Of a stretch of 64,000 nt of DNA, positions 1 through 9,669 are shown in pieces. The position numbers and the translations under genes are program-made. The notes under the pieces are model-generated. The model was not told the DNA's origin. It saw only the letters and a program-made list of their open reading frames with translations, and ran no database searches. Where the stretch lies: NCBI GenBank assembly GCA_016874295.1, contig VGUH01000010.1, positions 1-64,000 on the forward strand, read 5' to 3'. Source of the DNA: Gammaproteobacteria bacterium. GTDB lineage: Bacteria; Pseudomonadota; Gammaproteobacteria; Steroidobacterales; Steroidobacteraceae. Within the stretch, counting starts at the first letter, position 1. Every line of letters begins with the position of its first letter.

Positions 1-948
1 GCCCGCGAGCCGGGCGCCGCCGCCGTGGCGAGGCCATCCGTTCAGGCACCCGGCGCGCCGCCGAGGCCAGGTGCGCTGAGTCCTGCGGTGCGCAGGCTGC
101 TGGCGGAACGCGGTCTCAGCGCGGATGCCATCCGGGGCAGCGGGGAGGGCGGTCGCCTCACCGTCGATGATGTGCTCGCCGCCGCGCCCGGCGCCGCCGC
201 GCCCGGCGCCGCGGCGCCCGCAGCCGCCGCAGCAGCAGCGCCGGACGAGCCGGGTGTGCGGCGCGTGCCGCACACGCCGATGCGCCGGCGCATCGCCGCG
301 CACATGGTCGAGAGCCTGCTGCGCACCGCGCCGCACGTCACGACCGTGTTCCAGGCCGACATGAGTGCGGTGCTCGCCGATCGCGCCCGGCGCAAGGCGC
401 AGTTCGAGCGGCAGGGACATCCGCTGACGCTCACCGCCTATTTCGTGGCCGCCTGCGTCGCCGCGATTCGTGAGGTGCCGGAAGCGAACGCGCGCTGGAC
501 CGACGACGCGATCTTCGTGCACGAGCGCATCGACATCGGCATCGGCACGGCGCTGCCGGGTCGTGGCCTGATCGTGCCCGTCATCCGCGACGCCGGAAGT
601 CTCGATATCGCGGGCATCGCGGCGGCGCTCGCTGCGCTCGTCACTAAGGCACGCGACGACGCCCTCACGTCCGCTGACCTCCAGGGCGGCACGTTCACGA
701 TTTCGAATCACGGCGTGAGCGGCAGCTTGGTGGCGGCACCGATCGTGATCAACCAGCCGCAGTCCGCGATTCTTGGCGTCGGCAAGCTGGAGAAGCGGGC
801 CATCGTCACGAGCGAGGGCGGCGAGGACCGGATCGTGATCCGGCCATGCTGCTACGTGACGCTGACCATCGACCATCGCGTGCTGGACGGCCACCAGGCG
901 AACCGCTTCATGGACACGCTGGTGCGCCGCCTCGAGGACTGGTCCTGA
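1..948 (+). CDS. 2-oxo-acid dehydrogenase E2 (lipoamide acyltransferase), 3' part
   Basis: The reading frame is open from the first base, so the gene begins upstream; 315 codons are visible. They encode the C-terminal part of an E2 core subunit, which moves acyl groups from lipoyl-lysine to CoA in pyruvate, branched-chain or acetoin dehydrogenase complexes. Visible parts in order: the E1/E3-binding domain (about residues 27-60, SPAVRRLLAERG), an Ala/Pro-rich flexible linker (about 61-80), and the catalytic acyltransferase domain ending in the HxxxDG active-site motif (DHRVLDG, residues 291-297). The lipoyl domain must lie outside the window. The acyl specificity cannot be read from this part; a branched-chain role would suit the leucine genes 40 kb away but is inference. 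Confidence 0.9.
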   Translation, partial: AREPGAAAVARPSVQAPGAPPRPGALSPAVRRLLAERGLSADAIRGSGEGGRLTVDDVLAAAPGAAAPGAAAPAAAAAAAPDEPGVRRVPHTPMRRRIAAHMVESLLRTAPHVTTVFQADMSAVLADRARRKAQFERQGHPLTLTAYFVAACVAAIREVPEANARWTDDAIFVHERIDIGIGTALPGRGLIVPVIRDAGSLDIAGIAAALAALVTKARDDALTSADLQGGTFTISNHGVSGSLVAAPIVINQPQSAILGVGKLEKRAIVTSEGGEDRIVIRPCCYVTLTIDHRVLDGHQANRFMDTLVRRLEDWS

Positions 949-1078
949 GGTGAAACGGCGCTGACGCGCGCTGTCTGGCCTTCCTTTCGTTCGCGTACAC
1001 GCTCCGCTGCGTCCGCGTACAAGCGGCGTTCGCGCGTGATGTGTTCAAATTCCCTCGGCGCTTCGCAGGGGGTCGTCC

Positions 1079-3076
1079 GTGCGCACTTTGATCACTGGAA
1101 TTTCGGCGTGCCTCGTGCTGTTCGCAGCAACTCCCGCGACCCGTGCATGGGCGCACGCCGGTGACGAAATCCTGCCCGTCAGGCTGGCGGTGACCGAGTG
1201 GGCTTCCGCCCTGCAGGGGCGTGACAAGGTCGCGATGGAAACCCTGCTGTCGGAACAGTTCCCTCAAAAGGCAGCTTACATCGCCACATTGCCCCTCACA
1301 CCCGTCACGCGGGTCGACCTGCGCCATGCCACGCTGAACATCAAGGGCACCACGGCGAGCTTCACGCCGGTGATCATCTATCCGATGGTCAACATGCTGA
1401 ACCCCGTTGCACTGTCGCTGAGCCTGGGTCTGGAGGGCTCGGACTGGAGGATTGTCGCCATCGCGCCCGCGCCCGACGTGCCGGACGAGGCGAAGATCCG
1501 CAACAGCGTTCTGCAGCGGGTTGCCCACGATGTAAAGGTGACACTGAGGGACGCAGGGACGTCAGGCCCTATCAGCGCCCGCATCCATGTGCGTGACCAG
1601 TCCGGCGATTACTGGCCGCCACAGGGTCATGCCCGGACGATTGCCGAGGGGTGGCGGGAAGATGTCGGCGGTGACGTGATCGTCGGCGGCAGGGTCTACG
1701 CGTACGTTCCACCTGAATTCACGCTGCAACTCCCGGACGGACGCTACGAGATGGAAATTGTACGAGGCCCGGAGTACGTGCCGGAGCACGTGACATTCAG
1801 TGTCAGCCCGGGAAACGTGCCCGGGCTCGCCGTCTCTCTTGAGCGCTGGATCCACATGGCCAGCCGGGGCTGGTTCTCTGGCGACACCCACACCCATTTC
1901 CTCTCCCCGCATTCCGCGCGGCTGGAAGCCGAGGGGGAAGACCTGAACGTCGTGAACGTGTTGCTGTCCTCAGGCGGCAACTACTTTTCCAGCATCGCCG
2001 ACTTCACGGGTGGCGTTGACCCGGTCTCGGATGAGGACAACATCGTCTATGTCTCCGAGGAGACGCGCCACGACTTCCTCGGCCACACGGTGCTGCTGAA
2101 CCTCAAGGAACTTATCTATCCATTCGGCTGGGGCGAACCCGATACCGGGGTGCACGGCGGCTACGACCATCCCACGATGGCCCACCAGGCGGACATGGCA
2201 CACGCGCAGGGCGGCCTGGTGGCCTGGGCCCACATGCCGTTTCCCAATGGAGAACTGCCGATCGACGCGGCCCTCAACAAGATTGACGCGGTCGAGGCCG
2301 TCGTGTTCGGCAATCCCCTGCTGGAGCATCCCGCATGGAACAGGCGCGGCGAGTGGACGCCGCCGCCGGTGTCCCCACTCAAGCTTTGGTACTCGCTGCT
2401 GAATGTAGGTATCGACTTGCCCGGGCTTGGCTCTACGGACAAGATGTGGAATTCGCAGGTCGTCGGTTCTGTGCGCACTTACGTGAAAGTGGACGGGCCG
2501 CTCACCTATCAGAAATGGGTCGACGGCATCCAGGCCGGGCGGACTTTCATTTCCTCCGGCGCGATGATTGATTTCAGCGTGGACGGAAAGCTGCCCGGGA
2601 CGACGATCGAGCGGGGTACGGGCGGCAAGCTCCCGTTTCGCGCGGTCGTGGATTCGTACCAGCCCGTGGAGCGGATCGAGGTGCTGGTCAACGGCGCAGT
2701 CGCCGCCACGCTCGAAAACACCGAGAAGCGCCGCCATCTGGACTTCGAGGGCGAGGTGGCAGCAGACGGCAGTTCGTGGATTGCCGCCCGCGCCTACTCG
2801 CGGCAGGAGCTGCCCTACCAGTACCACGACAACGGCACGCCCTCTATCGTGTTCGCGCATTCGAGCCCGGTGTACGTGGAGGTCGGCACGAGCGAGCGAA
2901 GATCTGCTTCGGATGCCGCCTACCTTGCGGAAATCTGCGAGCGCACGATCCGCTGGGCCAAAACCGCCGCGCGCTATCACAGTGAATCGCAGCGCGCGGA
3001 AGTGGTGGGGTTGTACGAACGGGCGCGCGCTTTTTATCTCGAACAGATGGGCGCCGGGAACGAGGCTGGCGAATGA
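1079..3076 (+). CDS. Secreted CehA/McbA-type (PHP-fold) metallohydrolase
   Basis: 665 residues from a GTG start. The N-terminus is a clear signal peptide (cleavage near the ATRAWAHA segment), so the protein should be periplasmic. After about 250 residues of unassigned sequence there is a PHP-like domain: GDTHTHF supplies the HxH metal pair (His271, His273), with further candidate ligands in AWAHMP and GSTD. CehA and McbA members hydrolyse carbamate and ester bonds, but most relatives are uncharacterised and the substrate is unknown. A beta-rich C-terminal part follows from about residue 490. The stop overlaps the next start (ATGA), so the two are probably co-translated. It opens the hydrolase cluster that extends to 13.3 kb. 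Confidence 0.82.
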   Translation: MRTLITGISACLVLFAATPATRAWAHAGDEILPVRLAVTEWASALQGRDKVAMETLLSEQFPQKAAYIATLPLTPVTRVDLRHATLNIKGTTASFTPVIIYPMVNMLNPVALSLSLGLEGSDWRIVAIAPAPDVPDEAKIRNSVLQRVAHDVKVTLRDAGTSGPISARIHVRDQSGDYWPPQGHARTIAEGWREDVGGDVIVGGRVYAYVPPEFTLQLPDGRYEMEIVRGPEYVPEHVTFSVSPGNVPGLAVSLERWIHMASRGWFSGDTHTHFLSPHSARLEAEGEDLNVVNVLLSSGGNYFSSIADFTGGVDPVSDEDNIVYVSEETRHDFLGHTVLLNLKELIYPFGWGEPDTGVHGGYDHPTMAHQADMAHAQGGLVAWAHMPFPNGELPIDAALNKIDAVEAVVFGNPLLEHPAWNRRGEWTPPPVSPLKLWYSLLNVGIDLPGLGSTDKMWNSQVVGSVRTYVKVDGPLTYQKWVDGIQAGRTFISSGAMIDFSVDGKLPGTTIERGTGGKLPFRAVVDSYQPVERIEVLVNGAVAATLENTEKRRHLDFEGEVAADGSSWIAARAYSRQELPYQYHDNGTPSIVFAHSSPVYVEVGTSERRSASDAAYLAEICERTIRWAKTAARYHSESQRAEVVGLYERARAFYLEQMGAGNEAGE

Positions 3077-3897
3077 GGGTGGCGGTGAAAGCACTTGCTG
3101 CGGTACTGGCGCTGCTTTTCACGGTACTGCCCGGCGGCGAGCCGGCGCGCGCGGCGGAGCACTGCGCGGCGGCCCCGGACGACGATCGCTGGTTCATGGT
3201 CGTGAAGACCGTGGCCACGGATCCTGCGCGCGAGGCGGAATTCAACGACTGGTACGACCGCATCGACATCCCCGACGTGCTCGAGGTACCGGGCTATGTC
3301 CGCGCGCGCCGCGGTTTGGGCCAGCCGCTACCCGGGCGCCCCTGGGCCGATCTCCAGGCAATCGAGGGTCGGTACGTCGCGCTGTACGACATCCGCTCGG
3401 CGAACATCGACGCGACCATCGTCGATATGATGCTGGCGGCGCAGAAAATGGTCGCACGCGGCCGCTCCACCGACCTGCTGAAGGTAGTCGGGCGCTTCTA
3501 CTACCAGCAGCTGGGGCCGGCTGCGGACTCGGCGCGCACGCCGACACGAGGCGGCTCGCATTATCTTGTGCTCGTGACCGGAGACTGCTGTGCGGATGCC
3601 GCGGCGACAGCGCGCTTTGACGCTTGGTATCGCGATGCGTGGGTGCCCCGGGTGACGGCTGCGGAAGGCGTGCTTCGTGCGACGCGTTACGCGCTGCATC
3701 GTGTCGCGATGTTCGATCCGTTGCCGATGCCACCGTTCCTTGCGGTGATCGAGATTGAGGCTGATTCGGCGGATGCCGCCGTACGGGCGCTCGATGCGGA
3801 TCGGACCGCGCTGGCGGAGTCGGCGCGGCGCCATGGCCTGGTCGCTCCCGACCAGGCCACGGTCTACCTGCGGATCGGCGACATCGCGCGGCGCTAG
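3073..3897 (+). CDS. Secreted protein with two dimeric alpha/beta-barrel-like repeats
   Basis: 274 residues; the first 25 or so form a signal peptide ending near EPARAAE. The mature protein holds two copies of one unit: the first contains FNDWYDRIDIPDVLEVPGY (about residues 57-75), the second the weaker FDAWYRDAWVPRVTAAEGV (about 183-201). Each is preceded by a hydrophobic strand and followed by an Arg-rich strand. This resembles small EthD/DUF1330-like ferredoxin folds that normally dimerise; here the dimer would be intramolecular. No catalytic residues can be named and the function is unknown. It overlaps the upstream CehA-like gene by four bases and ends at a CTAG shared with the stop codon of the convergent receptor gene. 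Confidence 0.75.
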   Translation: MRVAVKALAAVLALLFTVLPGGEPARAAEHCAAAPDDDRWFMVVKTVATDPAREAEFNDWYDRIDIPDVLEVPGYVRARRGLGQPLPGRPWADLQAIEGRYVALYDIRSANIDATIVDMMLAAQKMVARGRSTDLLKVVGRFYYQQLGPAADSARTPTRGGSHYLVLVTGDCCADAAATARFDAWYRDAWVPRVTAAEGVLRATRYALHRVAMFDPLPMPPFLAVIEIEADSADAAVRALDADRTALAESARRHGLVAPDQATVYLRIGDIARR

Positions 3898-6431
3898 AAC
3901 CGATAGATCGCCTGTACCCCTACCGTGCGCGGGCGGAACGTCTGTGCGCGAGAAAGGGTGCCCGCCGGCTGTACAAATCGGTTCAGCGTTGGCGACGAGT
4001 CGAGAAGATTGTTCACGAACAGCGTCATGTCGAGCCCTTCCAGGAATTGGGCGCCGATTCGCAGGTTGACGAGGTCCGTATCCGGCGGCGGCGTGAACGT
4101 CGGGTCGAACCCACCGTTCGCGGGGTTACTGATGGGGGTCAGGTCGGTTTCGGCGTCGATGTGGGCCCAGTCCACGAGTACGGAAAGAGGCGTATTCCCG
4201 GGACCGTTGAACCGATACTCTGCCACGAGGTTTAGTGTCCAGGGCGGCCCGCCAAGCTTGTCACCATCGCTAACCAGCGGCAGGGCTCCCGCGGCCTGCG
4301 CATCCGGTGTCGCCCAGGCAGTTTCCGAAAAACTTGCGTCGGTGTAGCCGAAAGCCGCCGACAGCGTGAATCCTTCGACCGGTGCGAGCGTCGCGGTCAG
4401 CTCAGCGCCATCGATGTCGGCGCTGCCGACATTGTTGAAGTAGCGGAAACCGCAGGCGGGGAGTTGAATGTTCTGCTGGATGTTATCCCAATCGATGTGG
4501 AAGACGGCGACTTCGGTGCTCAGCATGCCGCCAAAGAACCGGTTCTTGGCGCCGAGCTCGTAGCTCCAGAGCTCGTCAGAATCAAAGGCCAGCGGACGGT
4601 CGATCAGGCCCTGATCGCCGAGCGCTGTACCCGGTATGGGATCGCCGTTCGCATCCCCGCCGACACCGCAAGGAATGCCGACGGCGGCGTTGGCGCCACC
4701 GATTCGATAGCCCTTGGAAGCGCTGGCGTAGAGGAGATCGTCGTCGGTCGGTTGCCAGGACACGCCGAACTTCGGGGTGACCGGCGTTTCCTTACTTGTT
4801 ACCTGGTCGGTTGTGAACGGGCCAAGAACGGGGCCAACGACCTCGTTGAAGATGCTGAATTCGGTTTCGGAAACGCGCACGCCGGCCGTCAGCGTCAGGC
4901 TGTCGATGATCTCGTAGTCGATCTGCGCGAAACCGGCGAGCTGGGTGTCATCTGCGACTTCAAGATTGTCGAAAATGAATCGGCCGTCGACCAGCGGAAT
5001 GCCGAAGAATCCCTCTATTGGGTCGGGCCCGAGTCCAAAGCCGAACAAGTCCTGGAATTGGGTATCGAGCACCTGCCCGAGGAACAGGTCCTCGACTTGC
5101 TGGACCGCCGTCTGCTCGTTTTCCGAATAGAAGACGCCGACCTGCCACTCGAGGCGTTCGAATTGGTCGGGATTCGACTGCAGGCGCGCTTCAAACGTAT
5201 AGTTTTCCTGTTCGTTGGTATCGAAACTGGTCGCGTTCTGACCCGGCAGTACCGGTCTCGAGAACCCGAACGGACTGACTGGAGGGATGATGCCCAGGCC
5301 GCTGTTGACGATGCCCGTGAAGAGGACCTGGTCGAAAGTCGTGAAGTCGTCGGCCAAGGTCTGTTTACGGTCGAAATAGGACGCGACAGCCGTAAGTGTC
5401 ACCGACTCCGCTTCCCATACAGCCTTGATTGACGGAAGGAAGAAACGGTCTTCGCCAGCCTGCCGTGTCGGTTCGCCGCTGCGGAACCTGCCCGCACTGA
5501 AGTCGGAGAATCTCAGCGGCGCGGTGTAGGCGCCTGCAAACGAGGCGCTCAGCGGCGCTGGACCCGTGTCTTCGATCCACAAATTGTTTCTGTCGTTGTA
5601 ATCCTGTTCCTGGTAGTAGAGCGACGGCGAGATCGTCACGTTCTCGGTGAGCGCCCACTTCAGGTCGAAGCGCCCGGCCAGGTTGTCGATCGAATCCGAA
5701 TCCTCGTCCACCAGTTCCAGCGTTCCGGGGTCGGTCGCGCTTTCCGTGACGCGATCAACGAAGCCGCCGTCGCGCCGGTACCAGGCGCTCGCGCGAAACG
5801 CCAGACGATCCTCGATCATCGGACCGCCAACTGCAGCTCCAATCTCGTAGCTGTAATCGCCTGACTTGCTGTTCGCTACGACTGCGCGATTGTATCCGGA
5901 GAATTCACCCAGATCGGGCTCCGGTGTGATGAAACGCAATGTGCCGCCCTGCGAACCCGCCCCGAACAGTGTGCCTTGGGGTCCGCGCAGGACTTCGACG
6001 CGCTCCAGGTCGAATATCAGCGGAAATACGTCGAATGCGTTGAATCCGATCTGGCGCACCTGAATTGGTACGTCGTTGATGTAGATACCGGTGGTGCCCG
6101 ATCCCGCGCTCGAATCAACGCCGCGGATGGCAATCCGCGCAATCGTCGTGCCCAGGTTGTTGAATGTTAGATTCGGCGTCACCCGGGAAACGTCTTCGAT
6201 GGATAGCAGTCCCCTGCGATCCGAGTCTTCCTGACCCAAAGCCGTCACACTGATGGGCACATCGGATAGAAGCTGGGTGCGCCGCTGCGAAGTTACGACG
6301 ATCTCCTCGAGCATCTGTGCGCATGCGTTGCGCGCTGGCATCAGTGCGACACACACGGCTGCCGCAAGCACCGGGTATCTTGTTCGCGATGATGAATGGC
6401 TTTCCTGATTGCCGACTGACGCGAATCCCAT
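3894..6431 (-). CDS. TonB-dependent outer-membrane receptor
   Basis: 845 residues from the ATG at 6431, chosen because a GGGGGGA Shine-Dalgarno run lies about six bases upstream and the signal peptide (cut near NACAQ) starts here; in-frame ATGs further upstream give no signal. The plug follows (EEIVVTSQRR, then VEVLRGPQGTLFGAGSQGG), then a 22-strand-type barrel with the usual DDDLLYASASKGYRIGG segment near the end and a terminal Phe, as expected for BAM-assembled barrels. Such receptors take up large or scarce substrates with TonB energy. This one faces away from the metal-hydrolase genes at 6.8-12.6 kb and converges on the CehA pair, so it probably imports their substrate. No siderophore genes are nearby. 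Confidence 0.93.
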   Translation of the reverse strand: MGFASVGNQESHSSSRTRYPVLAAAVCVALMPARNACAQMLEEIVVTSQRRTQLLSDVPISVTALGQEDSDRRGLLSIEDVSRVTPNLTFNNLGTTIARIAIRGVDSSAGSGTTGIYINDVPIQVRQIGFNAFDVFPLIFDLERVEVLRGPQGTLFGAGSQGGTLRFITPEPDLGEFSGYNRAVVANSKSGDYSYEIGAAVGGPMIEDRLAFRASAWYRRDGGFVDRVTESATDPGTLELVDEDSDSIDNLAGRFDLKWALTENVTISPSLYYQEQDYNDRNNLWIEDTGPAPLSASFAGAYTAPLRFSDFSAGRFRSGEPTRQAGEDRFFLPSIKAVWEAESVTLTAVASYFDRKQTLADDFTTFDQVLFTGIVNSGLGIIPPVSPFGFSRPVLPGQNATSFDTNEQENYTFEARLQSNPDQFERLEWQVGVFYSENEQTAVQQVEDLFLGQVLDTQFQDLFGFGLGPDPIEGFFGIPLVDGRFIFDNLEVADDTQLAGFAQIDYEIIDSLTLTAGVRVSETEFSIFNEVVGPVLGPFTTDQVTSKETPVTPKFGVSWQPTDDDLLYASASKGYRIGGANAAVGIPCGVGGDANGDPIPGTALGDQGLIDRPLAFDSDELWSYELGAKNRFFGGMLSTEVAVFHIDWDNIQQNIQLPACGFRYFNNVGSADIDGAELTATLAPVEGFTLSAAFGYTDASFSETAWATPDAQAAGALPLVSDGDKLGGPPWTLNLVAEYRFNGPGNTPLSVLVDWAHIDAETDLTPISNPANGGFDPTFTPPPDTDLVNLRIGAQFLEGLDMTLFVNNLLDSSPTLNRFVQPAGTLSRAQTFRPRTVGVQAIYRF

Positions 6432-6833
6432 GACAAGTCCCCCCGCGAGGTTGATGTACTGACGCCTCGGCCGTACGGTCCGAACCAGATGGGCCATACA
6501 TAGCACCTGGAGGTGAGGCATTATTGGTGTTTCCTGCAGACCGGTTGTACGAGAGCGAAGTAACGCCCGTGTTGTGCGCCAGCAACACGGATCGAGTTCC
6601 GCCTGGCCGCGATACCAGCAAGAACGAAGTGCTGGGGGGGCCGATTCCAGATCGCTCCCCGGCAACGCCGCTGTTGGCCGGCCGGACTTTGCGCGATTGG
6701 CCTCCCCGTCTGCGCGGAGGTACAACAGCCCTGCGCCATACGCCAATACCGGATCGCCAACCGTCGAGCACGATGACGGCGGTCCGCCCGCTCGCGCTCT
6801 GTTGCGATGCCTGCCGATGGAGCACTTTCACTC
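6432..6833. other. Divergent intergenic region, about 400 bp
   Basis: This stretch separates the start of the TonB receptor gene (minus) from the metallo-beta-lactamase-fold gene (plus) and must carry both promoters. I see no convincing sigma-70 pair, riboswitch or coding segment. In-frame ATGs for the receptor at 6521 and for the hydrolase at 6807 were rejected as starts because the extra N-terminal residues do not form export signals. Confidence 0.5.
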
Positions 6834-7763
6834 ATGCGTTTGATCCCGTTCGTTAACCTGCTGTTCTGGTCCGCGTTGGCGCTCCCAGCCTGCGCGGGCG
6901 AACGCCCGGGCGAAGCCCGTATCGAGGATGTGAAGGTCTACAAGGGGACCTTCGCCACGGTGAATTCCTTCATCTTCTCGAATGGCCGGGAGCTCCTGGT
7001 CTTGGACGTGCAGCGCAAGCCCGATGAGGCGCGAAAGCTGGTCGAGGAAATCCGCCGGATCGGGCTGCCGCTCCGGACCGTCCTGATCAGCCACGGCCAT
7101 ACGGACCACTTCACTGGCATGGGCGTCTTCCGGCAGGAGTTCCCGGAGGCCCGCATCGTGGTCGCCAATGACGACATCAAGCGCGACATCAAGGCCTATG
7201 CGGTGTACATGGATTCAGGCGGCGCGACCGGCGGCGAGCCCGCCCTGGATCCGTCGATCAAGCCAAAATCCCCTGAATATCCGCAGGGCTTCGACTACGA
7301 GGGTAACATCAAGGCGTTGGGGTCGAACCGCCTGGAACTGCCAGCCGGCGGGACGCTCGAGCTCACGACTGACTACCTGCCCACCGAAGCGGACTACATG
7401 ACGACCGTATACAGCCCGGACCTCAACGCGCTGTTCCTGTCGGACCTCGGTTACAACAAGGTCCATCACTGGCTGGGGGACGACATCAGCTGGCAGGACA
7501 TAGCGAACTGGCGCCAGGAACTCGGGCGACTTAAGCGTGAGTACGCGGACCGGAACCCCGTCGTCTACCCCGGACACGGCGACCCCGCCGACATGAGCCT
7601 GTTCGACGAGTCGATCCGCTACCTGGATGATTACACACGGGTGATGAAGGGAGCGACCTCACGCGAGGCCGCCATGCGAGAGATGATCGCGCTGTACCCG
7701 GACTACAAGGAAGCCAACTTCTTCCTGAAGTACAGCGTGGAAAACCATGTGAAGGAGCCGTAG
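6834..7763 (+). CDS. Secreted metallo-beta-lactamase-fold hydrolase
   Basis: 309 residues from the ATG at 6834, which gives a clean signal peptide (MRLIPFVNLLFW, cut near LPACAGE). The MBL zinc motif HxHxDH is complete (SHGHTDH, His87 to His92), followed by a later Asp in LFLSDLGYN and a His in VYPGHGDP, so the fold should bind two metals. The overall form resembles quinoprotein relay/hydroxyacylglutathione-like MBL proteins rather than class B beta-lactamases with known antibiotic activity; substrate unknown. The next gene starts four bases after its stop, so they are probably one operon. It acts in the periplasm if the signal peptide is used. Confidence 0.85.
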   Translation: MRLIPFVNLLFWSALALPACAGERPGEARIEDVKVYKGTFATVNSFIFSNGRELLVLDVQRKPDEARKLVEEIRRIGLPLRTVLISHGHTDHFTGMGVFRQEFPEARIVVANDDIKRDIKAYAVYMDSGGATGGEPALDPSIKPKSPEYPQGFDYEGNIKALGSNRLELPAGGTLELTTDYLPTEADYMTTVYSPDLNALFLSDLGYNKVHHWLGDDISWQDIANWRQELGRLKREYADRNPVVYPGHGDPADMSLFDESIRYLDDYTRVMKGATSREAAMREMIALYPDYKEANFFLKYSVENHVKEP

Positions 7764-7767
7764 GACA

Positions 7768-9486
7768 ATGCACCGCATGACCGTGATCCGGGTCGTCAAT
7801 CTGGCGCTGATCCTGACTGGCTTGCCTGCGTTTGCCGATGGCGCGCCCGCCGATGGTCCGGCTGCGCTCATCCTCACCGGCGGGCGGGTCCACTCCGCCG
7901 GAGGCGTCGTCGAGGCGCTGGCCGTCGATGGCCGCGGCGTCATCGTCACGGTCGGAAATGCCGCCGAGGTGGCGAAGCTGCGCGGCCTGAACACTCGCGT
8001 GATTGAGTTGGCCGGAAGATCGGTGCTGCCGGGCTTTCACGACATGCACGTGCACCCGCTGTTCGCCGGTCTTCGTCGGCAGGAGTGCGTGATTCCGCAA
8101 GGATCCGACGAGAGGAGCCTGAAAAAGGGGGTGACGGATTGCGTCGCCCGGGTGCCGCGGCCCCAATGGATCACGGGCGGGCAGTGGGACGCGTCCGCGA
8201 TCGGCCGCATTCCGGACCGCAAGATGCTTGACAAGGTGGCTCCCGATCAGCCGGTTCTGCTGTCGGACACGAGTGGACACAGCGCGCTCGTCAACTCGAA
8301 GGCCCTGGAAGTAGCGGGCATCACACGCGCCACCGCGGATCCGGAGGGTGGCATCATCGAGCGCGATTCCGCCGGTGAGCCGACCGGCGTGCTGCGGGAG
8401 TCTGCAATCGAACTCGTGCGCAGCCTTGTTCCGCTGCCGACGGACGAGCAGGTCCGTACGGCTCTCCAATGGGCCGTGCAGGACATGCTGGCGAACGGGA
8501 TCACCTCCTTTACCGAGGCATCCATGGGGTTCGCGGCCGGACCCATGAAGGAGCTCGAGGCCTACGTAGCGCTCGCCGATGCCGGGCTGCTCAGGCAGAG
8601 CGTTCGCCTGTGCCTCAACTGGATGCCCGGAAGCAAGGAGGCCGAGGACGTGATCGCGTCACGCAACTTCTACGCGCGCGACCGCGTCTCGCCGGACTGC
8701 ATCAAGATCTTCCTGGACGGCGTGCCTACTGACAGCCATACGGCGGCGATGCTCGAGCCCTACGCCGACACCATGGAAGGGCGCGACGATCGCGCGAGCC
8801 GCTACGGGATGCTCCTCGTCGAGCAGCCGGTACTCGACCAAGCTGTCACGCGTTTCGACCGAATGGGGCTCGCGGTCAAGTTCCATGCTGCCGGCGATGC
8901 GGCAGTGCGTGCCGGACTGCATGCAGTCGCGGCGGCTCGCAAGGCAAACGGGTTCAGCGGCGTCCTGCACGACGTGGGTCACTGCACCTTTGTCGCCCAG
9001 GAGGACCTGCAGCTGGCGAGGTCGAGCGCCGCAACGCTCGAGGTCTCGCCGTATCTGTGGGGCCCGACACCCATCAACGACGACATTACCAAAGCTGTCG
9101 GGCCGGAGCGGATCAGCCGCGTCTGGCCGGTGCGGGAGATGATCGACTCCGGGGCGCTCGTCGTGCCGGGCTCGGACTGGGCGGTCGTGCCGTCCGTCAA
9201 TCCGTGGATCGCCATCGAGACGTTAGTGACGCGCGAACGGCCAGGCGGCAGCCACGACTCGTTCGGCAAGGCCGAGGCGATCACGCTGCGCGAGGCGCTT
9301 GACCTCTTCACCGTCAACTCGGCGCGGCATATCGGCATGACCCACCGGCGCGGCCAGATCGACCCTGGCATGCTCGCCGACCTCGTCGTCGTCGACCAGG
9401 ACCCGTTTGCAGTGCCTGTAACGAGCCTGCACAAGACGATGGTGCTGATGACGATCGTCAACGGGGAGATCGTATTCGAACGCTGA
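7768..9486 (+). CDS. Secreted amidohydrolase (YtcJ-like), copy 1
   Basis: 572 residues. A signal peptide (IRVVNLALILTGLPAFA) precedes a full amidohydrolase-superfamily TIM barrel: metal motif HDMHVHP, a conserved KIFLDGVP segment, KFHAAGDAAVRA with a metal-ligand His, and GSDWAVVPS with the catalytic Asp. YtcJ-like enzymes cleave C-N bonds of amides, hydantoin-like rings or N-formyl groups. The start is four bases after the preceding MBL gene; a second in-frame ATG three codons later is an alternative. It has a paralogue downstream (9670-11427) with the same order of motifs. The exact bond cleaved is unknown. Confidence 0.86.
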   Translation: MHRMTVIRVVNLALILTGLPAFADGAPADGPAALILTGGRVHSAGGVVEALAVDGRGVIVTVGNAAEVAKLRGLNTRVIELAGRSVLPGFHDMHVHPLFAGLRRQECVIPQGSDERSLKKGVTDCVARVPRPQWITGGQWDASAIGRIPDRKMLDKVAPDQPVLLSDTSGHSALVNSKALEVAGITRATADPEGGIIERDSAGEPTGVLRESAIELVRSLVPLPTDEQVRTALQWAVQDMLANGITSFTEASMGFAAGPMKELEAYVALADAGLLRQSVRLCLNWMPGSKEAEDVIASRNFYARDRVSPDCIKIFLDGVPTDSHTAAMLEPYADTMEGRDDRASRYGMLLVEQPVLDQAVTRFDRMGLAVKFHAAGDAAVRAGLHAVAAARKANGFSGVLHDVGHCTFVAQEDLQLARSSAATLEVSPYLWGPTPINDDITKAVGPERISRVWPVREMIDSGALVVPGSDWAVVPSVNPWIAIETLVTRERPGGSHDSFGKAEAITLREALDLFTVNSARHIGMTHRRGQIDPGMLADLVVVDQDPFAVPVTSLHKTMVLMTIVNGEIVFER

Positions 9487-9669
9487 TCGGTCAAAGCGAC
9501 CTTTCTGGTATTGCCAGTTGAAGTGTAGGGTGTCTGCTGCGGCGTCAAGACGGCAGATGATGAATCCTTGGAGGATCGCGCATGCGCGGCATGCTGCGCT
9601 TATCCGCGGTACGGGTACACCCTTGCCCGGCCAGGCTTGCGGCCGCGCTGGGCTAGTAGGATCGCTGAA

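Noticed and set aside
181-240. Short GCCGCG/CCCGGCGCC repeats in the E2 gene as a possible tandem repeat element
   Set aside because: They encode the Ala/Pro-rich linker of the E2 swinging arm, which is low-complexity in this family.
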